DNA of 64,000 nucleotides, taken from Chlorogloeopsis sp. ULAP01. Lineage in GTDB: Bacteria > Cyanobacteriota > Cyanobacteriia > Cyanobacteriales > Nostocaceae. The position numbers and the translations under genes were made by a program. The number at the start of each line of letters is the position of its first letter. Within the stretch, counting starts at the first letter, position 1. The notes beneath the pieces are model-generated. The model worked only from the letters and a program-made list of their open reading frames with translations. It had not been told where the DNA came from and searched no databases. Location of the stretch: positions 62,001 to 126,000 of the forward strand of contig NZ_JAUDRH010000003.1 in NCBI RefSeq assembly GCF_030381805.1, in the 5' to 3' direction. This document shows, one piece after another, positions 54,169 through 62,858 of the stretch.

Positions 54169-55173
54169 ATGCTGCTGCAAAAGGCTAGCTTATTTGTTAA
54201 TCACAAGTCGTCTCCAGCAGCTATGGTAAAAGAATTAGCAATTCGCACCAGTGGATTGATTAAGCAATTTGACAGACACATTGCTGTTAATAATGTTGAT
54301 TTAGAAATTTACACAGGTGAAGTATACGGGTTAATTGGCCCCAACGGTGCAGGAAAGACGACTCTGATTCGGATGTTGGCAGCAGCAGAAGAACCAACTA
54401 CGGGTGAGATTTATATTAATGGCGATCGCTTACTGCGCGATCGCAGCAACCTTAATCTCAAGCGTCGTCTTGGTTACTTACCTGACGATTATCCACTGTA
54501 TGAGGAACTCACGGTTTGGGATTATCTAGATTATTTTGCTCGTTTGTATCGTTTGCGAGAACCGCGCCGCACTCGACGGCTGCATGAAGTTTTAGAACTG
54601 ATACAGCTAAGTAATAAACGCAACAGTTTAATTTCTACCTTGTCACGGGGGATGAAACAACGCCTGAGTTTAGCGCGAACAATCATCCACGAACCGATTT
54701 TACTGCTTTTGGATGAGCCAGTTTCGGGACTAGACCCGATCGCTAGGATGCAGTTTCGAGAAATCATCAAAGTTTTGCAGGAAGCAGGGATGACGATATT
54801 GATTTCCTCCCACGTTCTGAGCGACTTAGCAGAATTATGTACCTCTGTGGGAATTATGGAACTCGGTTATTTGGTAGAAAGTGCCTCGCTACAACAACTC
54901 TACCAACGTCTTGCCCGCCAACAAATCATCATCTCGACTCTAGCAAAACAAGAGGAACTGTTGGGGGAATTGAAAAATAATCCGTTAGTACAAGACTGGG
55001 AGGTAATCAATGCAAAAAACAGTATCCGAGTGAATTTTTCTGGGAAACAGGAAGACTGTGCAGATTTATTGCGATCGCTCATCCAAGCTGAAATTCCCAT
55101 TACTGAATTTCACTGCACTCAAGAGGATTTGGAAACAATTTTCCTTAAACTTGGTCACAAACAAGCATCATAA
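54169..55173 (+). CDS. ABC transporter ATP-binding protein
   Basis: This 334-residue ATPase has Walker A GPNGAGKT (57-64), signature LSRGMKQRLS, Walker B LLLLDEP and a His switch in ISSHVLSDL. The C-terminal ~100 residues are the extension typical of ABC-2 (DrrA/CcmA-like) ATPases. The first ATG (54169) and a second at 54223 (MVKELAIRTSG) are both possible starts; neither has a strong RBS. It heads a likely operon with two permease genes. The substrate is unknown. It is divergent from the scytonemin-type genes and might export a product of that pathway, but nothing in the sequence proves this. Confidence 0.92.
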   Translation: MLLQKASLFVNHKSSPAAMVKELAIRTSGLIKQFDRHIAVNNVDLEIYTGEVYGLIGPNGAGKTTLIRMLAAAEEPTTGEIYINGDRLLRDRSNLNLKRRLGYLPDDYPLYEELTVWDYLDYFARLYRLREPRRTRRLHEVLELIQLSNKRNSLISTLSRGMKQRLSLARTIIHEPILLLLDEPVSGLDPIARMQFREIIKVLQEAGMTILISSHVLSDLAELCTSVGIMELGYLVESASLQQLYQRLARQQIIISTLAKQEELLGELKNNPLVQDWEVINAKNSIRVNFSGKQEDCADLLRSLIQAEIPITEFHCTQEDLETIFLKLGHKQAS

Positions 55174-55321
55174 GTCAATAGTCATTAGTAAATAGTGATG
55201 AGTTAGTGGTTAGTAGTTGGTTATTTGTTACTCTCCTTGTCCCTTGTCTGTCCCTCCCCTCTGCCCCTAGTGCTCTTCTGCTTCCCCTCTCTCACCTCCC
55301 TATTTTTGGAGAAATTTATAT

Positions 55322-57238
55322 ATGATTCTCAATTTCATAGACAAGATTGGCGATTTAAATCCTCAATTAATGAGAGAAATTAAAGGTCGTCTGAAAGTTT
55401 TTCCTGTTGTCATTGCATTTGTTTCATCGCTGTTTGGGCAGTTTATACTTTGTTTATATCAATTACGTGAAATACCAGGAGATAGATATCCTATATCTGG
55501 TACCTACTGCCATGAAGGCATAGTTTATAGACAACAATTGAATCAACTCTACCCACAAATTAATCAACTACAACAGCAAATATCTTTATTTAGTAAGGCA
55601 AAGAATGCAGTAAAAGTTCAGGAATTAACACAACAACTAGAACAACTCAAGGCAGAAGAAAGTAGAACTCAGAGTTTTTTATATAGTAGTAATCAATTCT
55701 GTCCTTCAGACCAAATTGATATGCAACTTTGGTGGCGAGACCATTGGGAATACATATTTTTATCACTTAGTGTCATTTTTGTCTTCACGTTATTAGTTGC
55801 AGGTACTTATTTATTAATCAATAACTTAGCTCAAGAAGAACACCGAGGTACATTAAATTTTCTACGTCTTAGTCCTCAATCAGAAACAAGTATTTTGACT
55901 GGCAAGATATTAGGAGTACCAATTTTAATTTATCTTGCTGTTGGAGTTGCAATTCCTTTGCATATTTGGGCAGGACGTTCCGCCAATATAGCTTTTAGCC
56001 ATATTTTCAGCTTTTATATTGTTTTAGCTGCTAGTTGTATTTTCTTCTATAGCACTGCACTATTATTTGGCTTTTTTAGTCGTTTCTTTAGCGGCTTTCA
56101 GCCTTGGTTGGGCAGTGGTGCAGTCTTAGTTTTCTTGATTATTACAATGCAAATAGCAACAAGTAGGCCATATTTAAACAACGCAGCTGCTTGGTTGAGA
56201 CTATTAAGTCCTTTTGACTTAACTGGTTACTTGTTCCCAAATTTATTTCGTCGATACCAATGGGAATTGCTAGAACAAGTGCAGTTCTTTTATCTTCCGG
56301 TTGGAAAAAATTTAGTCGGTTTACTTGGTTTGCAATTATTAAATTATAGTTTGTGGACTTACTGGATTTGGCAAGGACTAAGGCGTCGCTTCCGTAACCC
56401 AAACGCCTCAATGTTGAGTAAAGGTCAAAGTTATTTACTAGTAGCTTGTTTACAAGTAATTCTTTGGGGATTTACCCTACAATATGTAAAAAACTATTGC
56501 CCACCAGGTAGCTCATACACACCATCATTATCTTTTTGCTATTACGATGTTAGTTATCAAATTGGACAAAATTTTCCTTTACTAGTGTTCTTTAATGTAG
56601 TAGTTTTGCTTAGTTTAATTTCTGTTGTTTCACCTCATCGCCAAGCAGTACAAGATTGGGCAAGATATCGACACCAAAATATTTCTCAACACAAGTTTTT
56701 TTGGCAAGATGTTCTTCTACAAGATTTGATTTGGTCGGAAAAAAGTCCAGCAGTAATCACAATGGCAATAAATCTAATGATGATTACTATTCCACTCATC
56801 ATTTTGATTATCATTGCACCTATTTTAAATTCTCATCACTCCAATAGATTAAATTGGCTGAATGAGATTGGGCAGTTTAAGGCTATTTTAGGTGTGGGTT
56901 TGTTTATTACCTTGATGATGATTTATGCAACAGTAGCGCAAAGGATGCTTTTAATGAAAAATTCTAAGCGTTCTTTTTGGGCGATCGCTACTGTCGGTGC
57001 AGTCATATTCTTACCAATGATATTTCTAGGAATGTTAGGTGTCCAACCTAGTGAAACTCCTATTTTATGGTTACTTTCTACTTTCCCTTGGAGTGCTTTA
57101 GAATACTCTACAATCCCAACAATTTTTATTGTTCTTTTGGGTGAATTTAGTCTCTTGGTGTTGTTAAATTTTCAGTTAACACGGCAAGTTAGATTAGCAG
57201 GTGAATCGGCTACAAAAGCACTGTTGACAGGAAGCTAG
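55322..57238 (+). CDS. ABC-2 type permease, first copy
   Basis: This 638-residue membrane protein has about a dozen hydrophobic segments. It begins MILNFIDKIGDLNPQLMREI. A soluble loop (about 60-125) with a Gln-rich coiled segment (YPQINQLQQQISLF) follows the first helix. LVAGTYLLINNLAQEEHRGT and RLSPQSETSILTGKILGVP are typical of ABC-2 permeases that pair with DrrA-like ATPases. TTTTGGAG precedes the ATG. It shares clear similarity with the next gene, so the pair arose by tandem duplication and may form a heterodimer. Confidence 0.85.
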   Translation: MILNFIDKIGDLNPQLMREIKGRLKVFPVVIAFVSSLFGQFILCLYQLREIPGDRYPISGTYCHEGIVYRQQLNQLYPQINQLQQQISLFSKAKNAVKVQELTQQLEQLKAEESRTQSFLYSSNQFCPSDQIDMQLWWRDHWEYIFLSLSVIFVFTLLVAGTYLLINNLAQEEHRGTLNFLRLSPQSETSILTGKILGVPILIYLAVGVAIPLHIWAGRSANIAFSHIFSFYIVLAASCIFFYSTALLFGFFSRFFSGFQPWLGSGAVLVFLIITMQIATSRPYLNNAAAWLRLLSPFDLTGYLFPNLFRRYQWELLEQVQFFYLPVGKNLVGLLGLQLLNYSLWTYWIWQGLRRRFRNPNASMLSKGQSYLLVACLQVILWGFTLQYVKNYCPPGSSYTPSLSFCYYDVSYQIGQNFPLLVFFNVVVLLSLISVVSPHRQAVQDWARYRHQNISQHKFFWQDVLLQDLIWSEKSPAVITMAINLMMITIPLIILIIIAPILNSHHSNRLNWLNEIGQFKAILGVGLFITLMMIYATVAQRMLLMKNSKRSFWAIATVGAVIFLPMIFLGMLGVQPSETPILWLLSTFPWSALEYSTIPTIFIVLLGEFSLLVLLNFQLTRQVRLAGESATKALLTGS

Positions 57239-57254
57239 ATTAATAAATTTTGAG

Positions 57255-57277
57255 GGTGCGTTAGCGAAAAACGCACC
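57255..57277. promoter_or_regulatory. Hairpin between the two permease genes
   Basis: GGTGCGTT (57255-57262) and AACGCACC (57270-57277) form an eight-pair stem. It lies 24 bases before the second permease ATG and could lower read-through or protect mRNA ends. There is no T run, so it is not a classical terminator. Confidence 0.45.
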
Positions 57278-57300
57278 TTAACTTTATTGGAGAGTTTACA

Positions 57301-58995
57301 ATGATAAAAAATCTTTTAGATAAAATCGGAGACTGGAATCCCCAATTTTTGCGGGAAATCAAAGGGCGTTTACAACAGCGCAACATCATACTGGCAATAA
57401 CTGTCTCCTTGCTGGGACAATTCTTGCTATTGATGTATTTCCAAGTTCAACTAACAACTAATGACATCAGCGTTACAAGTTTCACCAATAAATATTGCAC
57501 GGGAAATATCTTGTATGGGCTTCCGCAGTGTTTATTAGATGAGTTTGACAATTTAGTTATAAATTGGCAGTTGTGGTGGTTAGATTTATTTACACTGCTC
57601 AGTATTATCGGCTGTTTTTCCCTGTTAGTAGCAGGAACTTATTTATTAATCAGTAATTTAGCAACAGAAGAACGTCGTGACACGCTAAATTTTATTCGTC
57701 TTAGTCCTCAATCTCCCCAAACTATTTTAGTCGGAAAAATATTAGGGGTTCCCATCTTAGTTTATATTACATTAGCCCTAGCAATTCCTTTGCATTTGTG
57801 GTCAGGATTAGCGGCAGGTATTCCGTTAGGATTTCTTTTCTGTTTTTACGCTGTAATGGTTACAGCTTGTCTTTTCTACTATAGTGCTGCACTTTTATTT
57901 GGTTTAATTGGTTCTTGGTTAAGTGGTTTTCAAGCATGGTTAGGGAGTGGAGTAGTTTTTGGTTTCCTTCTTTTTACTAAACAATGGTTATCTTACACTC
58001 CTGTAGATTACCCTTTAGTTTGGCTGAGATTTTTTAACCCATTTTTTTCAATTCCACATTCGTTACTCAATTCTGTCTCTAAATCGGTTTACTCTTGGGA
58101 AACATTTCATTGGTTTGCTCTTCCAATCGGAGCTAGTTTTATCGCTATAGTTGGCTTAACGATTTTAAATTATACTGTTTTAACAGTTTTTGCATGGCAA
58201 GCTTTACAGCGTTGCTTTTCTAATCCCAATGCCACAATGTTAAGTAAGAAGCAAAGCTATTTGCTAACGTCTTACTTTACAGTCATAACTATAGGATGTG
58301 CAAACTGGCAATCATCAGTTTTAGTTAAAGCTCCTCATTCTGCAATAATAAGAGAAAATCTCTCATCTCTTTTATTTTTACATTTTTGGTTATTCTTATA
58401 TTTAATTGCAGCTATTAGTCCTCATCGCCAATCTTTAATAGATTGGGCGCGTTATCGGCAATTCTCTAGTTACAAGAGTTTCTGGAATAGTCATACAATC
58501 AAAGATTTAATTTGGGGAGAAAAAAGCCCAGCGTGGGTAGCGATCGCCTTAAATGCAACGATTACTATTGTTTCTCTAAGTTTATTGGCTGTCTTAACAC
58601 AAGATGACAATAATAATAAAATTAATGGTATTTATGCTCTCGCTTTAGCTGGTAGTCTAGCTATGATTTATGCAGCATTGACCCAACTAGCTTTATTCAT
58701 GAAAACTCAGAATCGAATATTTTGGACTGTCACTATTATTGGTACTGTAATTGTACTACCAGTAATTATTTTAGCCTTATTATTAAATAACCCAAACCAT
58801 GTCACTTTTGTGTGGCTTTTTTCAGTTATTGCACCGCTTGTTGCCTTGTATCCCACTGGAATTTCATTATCTTCAATCACAGTCTTCTTTGCGATTCTTA
58901 TTCAAGGAATCATATTAGGAGGCTTAATTTTTCAGTTACAGCGAAAATTACAAAAAGTAGGAGAATCTGCTACAAAAGCACTACTTAGTCATTAG
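57301..58995 (+). CDS. ABC-2 type permease, second copy
   Basis: This 564-residue paralogue of the preceding protein starts MIKNLLDKIGDWNPQFLREI and shares LVAGTYLLISNLATEERRDT, NFIRLSPQSPQTILVGKIL and SPHRQSLIDWARYR. It lacks the long Gln-rich loop of the first copy, which accounts for most of the length difference. GGAGAG precedes the ATG with good spacing. Both copies end in VGESATKALL or AGESATKALL. It is the last gene of the exporter operon and converges with the sucD-like gene. Confidence 0.85.
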   Translation: MIKNLLDKIGDWNPQFLREIKGRLQQRNIILAITVSLLGQFLLLMYFQVQLTTNDISVTSFTNKYCTGNILYGLPQCLLDEFDNLVINWQLWWLDLFTLLSIIGCFSLLVAGTYLLISNLATEERRDTLNFIRLSPQSPQTILVGKILGVPILVYITLALAIPLHLWSGLAAGIPLGFLFCFYAVMVTACLFYYSAALLFGLIGSWLSGFQAWLGSGVVFGFLLFTKQWLSYTPVDYPLVWLRFFNPFFSIPHSLLNSVSKSVYSWETFHWFALPIGASFIAIVGLTILNYTVLTVFAWQALQRCFSNPNATMLSKKQSYLLTSYFTVITIGCANWQSSVLVKAPHSAIIRENLSSLLFLHFWLFLYLIAAISPHRQSLIDWARYRQFSSYKSFWNSHTIKDLIWGEKSPAWVAIALNATITIVSLSLLAVLTQDDNNNKINGIYALALAGSLAMIYAALTQLALFMKTQNRIFWTVTIIGTVIVLPVIILALLLNNPNHVTFVWLFSVIAPLVALYPTGISLSSITVFFAILIQGIILGGLIFQLQRKLQKVGESATKALLSH

Positions 58996-59043
58996 TCATT
59001 AGTAAAAATAAATTACAAATGACTGATGACAAAGAACAAATGA

Positions 59044-59928
59044 CTATTTATTAATTACTTGTCTTACTAATTCTGGAATTTGAGAAGGGCGCTCGGCTAC
59101 GGGAACTTTTAATTGAGAAAAAGCAGCCAATTTGCTTTTTGCTATGCCAAAGTCTGGATGGCGCCCAATTACTGCTGCTAATGTTCCTGTTTGACGCCAA
59201 TGTTTGGCTGGTGGGGCATTGATGCCTGCAATATAAGCAACTACCGGTTTATCAATGGCTTCGGCAATGTAGCGGGCTGCTGCTTCTTCACGTCCACCAC
59301 CTGGCTGTCCAACTAGTACAATTGCTTCTGTAGCATCATCCTCATCTAGAATTTGCAGCCATTGGATAAATGATGAACCTACGATCGCATCACTGCCAAT
59401 ACTGACGCTGAGTGACTGCCCCAAACCAGCTTTGGTTAATTCCCTGGCTATTTCATAGGTAAGCGTAGTACTGCGACTGATAATTCCCACTGAGCCTGGA
59501 GTATAAAATTCACTAGGTTGTGTACCTAAAAGAATTTTTCCCGGTACGATAATACCAGGACTGTTTGGCCCCACTATTAAGGTTTCTTTTGCTTCAGCTT
59601 TACGCAGCAGTTGCACCATATCTAATGGTGGTACCCCTGGTGAGATGATTATGATTTGGCGGATGTCGGATGCGATCGCTTCTAGTGCTGCATCCAAAAC
59701 TTGGTAAGGGTGTACGCAGATAATCGTAGTGTCAATCAGCCCGAATTTCTCAACAACTTGCTCTACTAAATCGAATACTGGCAGATCGTATATTTTCTGC
59801 CCACCATAACCAGGATTTACTCCAGCTACTAAGTTTGTTCCATAACTTATCATTTGAGCAATATGAGTTGCTGATATGAATTCACAAAAGCCTTGGATTA
59901 AAACTTTACTGTCTGGCGTTAAGTTCAT
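59044..59928 (-). CDS. Succinyl-CoA-synthetase alpha-like protein with altered catalytic residues
   Basis: This 294-residue protein has the SucD layout: an N-terminal CoA-binding domain (VNPGYGGQKIYDLPVFD, SPGVPPLDM, VGPNSPGIIVPGK) and a ligase domain (IISRSTTLTYEIA, VSIGSDAIVG). Two catalytic positions differ from E. coli. The phospho-His246 site in the usual APPGKRMGHAG is APPAKHWRQTG here, with Gln246, and its partner Glu208 is Gln208 (VGQPGGG). A normal His-phosphate relay therefore looks impossible, unless His243 stands in. From memory, cyanobacterial SucD-like proteins may share this change. It is transcribed after the SucC-like gene with a 371-base gap. Function is uncertain, so I leave the symbol blank. 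Confidence 0.75.
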   Translation of the reverse strand: MNLTPDSKVLIQGFCEFISATHIAQMISYGTNLVAGVNPGYGGQKIYDLPVFDLVEQVVEKFGLIDTTIICVHPYQVLDAALEAIASDIRQIIIISPGVPPLDMVQLLRKAEAKETLIVGPNSPGIIVPGKILLGTQPSEFYTPGSVGIISRSTTLTYEIARELTKAGLGQSLSVSIGSDAIVGSSFIQWLQILDEDDATEAIVLVGQPGGGREEAAARYIAEAIDKPVVAYIAGINAPPAKHWRQTGTLAAVIGRHPDFGIAKSKLAAFSQLKVPVAERPSQIPELVRQVINK

Positions 59929-60299
59929 AAAAAGTTACGTTAATTTATAAATATTGATTAGGTAGAGCTAGCCACTGTAATAAATGGCATATTCATTGAT
60001 ATAAACTCAATTTTTACTAAAATTACAACAAATTCGTCTTAACGCTTGATGCCACAACACAAACTATCCCATTAGCTCTTGCTGGTAATACTCAAAATAC
60101 TTTTTTGTCAGCAGCCCCACCCTAGAATAGTAGAGCTACATATACAAAACTAGCCCAAACAGGCTTAAAGACTTTGATTTTTATTAGTTTGCCACGTGGG
60201 CAGTTATTGTTCTAGCCACATCCTTTAGGTTAAAGGTGCTTGGTGTCTCTCATTTATTCATTTTGCCTCAACTGCTACTACAAGCTTGAGGTAACAATC
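59929..60299. other. Gap between the two synthetase-like genes
   Basis: About 370 bases, no gene or repeat recognised. Normally sucC and sucD are adjacent or overlapping, so this spacing is odd and may indicate separate transcription. Confidence 0.5.
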
Positions 60300-61532
60300 T
60301 TAAAACTTTTTATGAGAAGTTAATTTGACAAGACGAACTGCTTCTACTACGGCTTCATCTAAATTTTCTATCACTACTATAGATGTATCGTTTGGAGTTT
60401 TAATTGTTTCTAAGTGTTTTCTAGCTGCATCAAACTCAGAGCCGGCAAGACGAACAACCAAGCGCGGCAAGTGACTTTCACGACGACTTTTACTGCCATT
60501 AGAGCGCAATACCTGTGATTTTAGTTCGTTTTTGTGATTTGGCACATAGTTAGCAATTACTTCCATCACTTCTTCCACTTGAGGAAGGCTACCTAAAAAA
60601 TTAATTAGTATGACTTGAATACTTTTGTCACTAGTTAGGATGTTGAGAGCTTTATCAAGGCGATCGCGAAAAGTAGTTGGTGAAGTATCTGTAGGAAAAG
60701 CGTGGCGTAGATTCAGACAAATACCTGGTTTGCCACCCGCATTGACTACTAAATCTAAAGTTGCCAGCACCGAGCCTGTACCATTACCCAGGATACCGAT
60801 TTTACCGTGAAGTTCTACCCCATCCCAGTTACCTAAATGTGGTTTGAAATCTATGTTACTGTGACGATTAACTATTTTTCTTGCCATTTGAGTGAGATCT
60901 GGATGACGCGCGATCGCTCGTTCATTGACGCTCACATTACCATTAAGAGCCATCACTTGATCGGAACTACTTACTCCTAAAGGATTAATTTCTACCAAAT
61001 CTAAGTCTTTTTCTAGAAATAATTGATACATTTTTTCCACAACGGCACTTACTGACTGCATTAACGCACCTTGCAAGCCCATTTTTAAAGCTAACCGTCG
61101 CGCGTAAAATGGAGAAAATTCCTGTTCTACCACAACATGCTGCATTTTTTCCCCAGCAGATTCCCAATCGATATCTGCTTGCGTACAGCCCAAAAGTATA
61201 GGACGACAAACAGCAGTATCTAAAACTACTGCTAGATAAAATTCTTGTTCTGCATCATATTTGACTTCCGCCAGCAAAACTTCTGGCAACTCACCCAAAA
61301 TCGGTAAATTAAAAATGTTTTGGGCAGCAGCGATCGCATCTATGGTTGTTTCTGCAAACCTTACTCCACCAACATTTGCCCGCTCACCCCCATAGACTTG
61401 AGATTTAAGTACAATTGGGTAGTTAATTTTTAACCTTTTCAAATCCGTAGGATGATCTATTTTTTGAGAAGGCAAGACAGGAATACCTATCTCACGAAAC
61501 CATTCTTTTACCTGGTACTCTAATAATTCCAT
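60300..61532 (-). CDS. Succinyl-CoA-synthetase beta-like protein, divergent
   Basis: This 410-residue protein starts at ATG 61532 with AAGGTG upstream; a GTG two codons earlier is less likely. It follows the SucC pattern: MELLEYQVKEWF, an ATP-grasp domain, LDLVEINPLGV and a C-terminal CoA-ligase domain. Several usual motifs are changed. The ATP loop QVHAGGRGKAGG is QVYGGERANVGG, the Mg-binding LDGK is LNGN, and the glycine-rich LDVGGGA is LNLRHAF. These losses match those in the alpha-like partner. The pair could act on another acid, be regulatory, or be inactive. Confidence 0.7.
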   Translation of the reverse strand: MELLEYQVKEWFREIGIPVLPSQKIDHPTDLKRLKINYPIVLKSQVYGGERANVGGVRFAETTIDAIAAAQNIFNLPILGELPEVLLAEVKYDAEQEFYLAVVLDTAVCRPILLGCTQADIDWESAGEKMQHVVVEQEFSPFYARRLALKMGLQGALMQSVSAVVEKMYQLFLEKDLDLVEINPLGVSSSDQVMALNGNVSVNERAIARHPDLTQMARKIVNRHSNIDFKPHLGNWDGVELHGKIGILGNGTGSVLATLDLVVNAGGKPGICLNLRHAFPTDTSPTTFRDRLDKALNILTSDKSIQVILINFLGSLPQVEEVMEVIANYVPNHKNELKSQVLRSNGSKSRRESHLPRLVVRLAGSEFDAARKHLETIKTPNDTSIVVIENLDEAVVEAVRLVKLTSHKKF

Positions 61533-62110
61533 CGACACACACCTTGAATTGAGCCACTTCTGTTTGGTTTTTGGGGAACTATCTCATGCTTGCACAATGC
61601 ACTAGAGTTACATAATTCAACCTTGATTTTTTAATTAAAAAATTTTTCTTGTTACTTCTATCTAACCCACTAAATTAGGTAAAATCAAGCTTCTATCTTT
61701 TGTCGCTGAAGAATATTCTCAGTAAATATTCTTAGTTACTCAGTGAAATATCTTTTTATAATTACTCCTTGACATAGCAACACTGAGAATATTGGCTATG
61801 AGAAGCAAAACTAGCTGTTTTGCTCTTCAAATGTTAATCAAATCCGAGAAAAACAAATTAGAGTCGGCAGTTGGAGTTATATGTTCGGTAGCTGCAATAG
61901 TGGGTGTCTATCTTAGCACTCAAAACTTTATTTAGGGATGACTCTGTAGTATTCTGGCTTTAGGAGCGATCGCGCTGTTTATGATTTATCTGAAACAGTC
62001 TTGGAAAGTTTGATATCTGACACCGCAATCATTCCCAAACCAATACAAAAACAATGCAAATATCGAAAAAATTTTTACAAACAGGAATTTCTAAATAATG
62101 TAGTTTAGGA
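61533..62110. other. Intergenic holding a decayed small gene
   Basis: About 580 bases. The only recognisable content is the interrupted two-helix frame at 61831-62013. The segment around 61680-61790 contains repeated AATATTCTCAGTAAATATTC text but no clear function. Confidence 0.5.
61831..62013 (+). pseudogene. Remnant of a small two-helix membrane protein
   Basis: The frame from ATG 61831 encodes one hydrophobic helix (AVGVICSVAAIVGVYLS) and meets TAG at 61933 and TGA two codons later. The same frame then continues with a second helix (LCSILALGAIALFMIYLKQ) to a TGA at 62011-62013. A single ancestral ~60-residue protein with two in-frame stops explains this best. A short 34-residue product is also possible. 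Confidence 0.4.
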
Positions 62111-62137
62111 ATGTTGCCTCTTAAGAGCTTTTCTGTC

Positions 62138-62854
62138 ATGAGTGAAGCAAAAGTCGCTGTAATTGTTGGCGTTGGCTCTGGTTTAGGTGCTGCCATTGCT
62201 CACCGATTTGCCCGTGAAGATTTTGCTGTGGGATTAATGGCAAGAAGTGCAGACAAGCTGGCTGAATTTCAAAATGACATTGAAGTCGCTGGTGGTAAAG
62301 CTTTGGCTGTTCCTTGTGATGTTACCGATCCTGTATCTGTCAAAGTAGCCTTTGCTGAGGTAGAATCATATTTCGACGCACCAGAAGTCCTAGTCTACAA
62401 CGCTGGTGCTTTTAAAATGGCTGGAATTATGGAACTGACACCAGAGCAATTTGAGAATTGTTGGAAAGTAAACTGTTTTGGTGCATTTCTGACAGTTCAG
62501 CAGGTTTTACCAGCAATGCTAGAACGAGGCAGAGGTACTATCTTACTTACAGGTGCGACTGCTGCCACAAGAGGTTCTGCTCGTTTTTCTGCTTTAGCTG
62601 TGGGTAAGTTTGGGTTACGGGCATTAGCCCAGTCGCTGGCACGGGAATTTAGTTGCCAAGGTATTCATGTTGCCCATATTGTCATTGATGGCATGATTAA
62701 CACTTCAAAAGTGCGGGCAATGGCAATAGAACGACAAGCACATACCCTACTTTCACCAAAAGCTATAGCTGAAACTTACTGGCAACTCTATAAGCAAGAT
62801 CAGACAGTTTGGACTTTAGAATTAGATTTGCGGCCTGCTGTAGAAAAATTTTAG
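62138..62854 (+). CDS. SDR-family protein lacking the catalytic Tyr
   Basis: This 238-residue protein counts from ATG 62138 (MSEAKVAVIVG) with AAGAG upstream; the ATG at 62111 adds nine residues. The cofactor loop is GVGSGLGAA and NAG is present (LVYNAGAF). Where the YxxxK motif is expected, the sequence reads FSALAVGKFGLRA, so Lys is kept but Tyr is replaced. I recall this change in a whole subgroup of bacterial SDRs, so it is probably not a mutation specific to this strain. Oxidoreductase activity cannot be assumed. It converges with the permease gene, four bases between stops. Confidence 0.85.
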   Translation: MSEAKVAVIVGVGSGLGAAIAHRFAREDFAVGLMARSADKLAEFQNDIEVAGGKALAVPCDVTDPVSVKVAFAEVESYFDAPEVLVYNAGAFKMAGIMELTPEQFENCWKVNCFGAFLTVQQVLPAMLERGRGTILLTGATAATRGSARFSALAVGKFGLRALAQSLAREFSCQGIHVAHIVIDGMINTSKVRAMAIERQAHTLLSPKAIAETYWQLYKQDQTVWTLELDLRPAVEKF

Positions 62855-62858
62855 AGTG

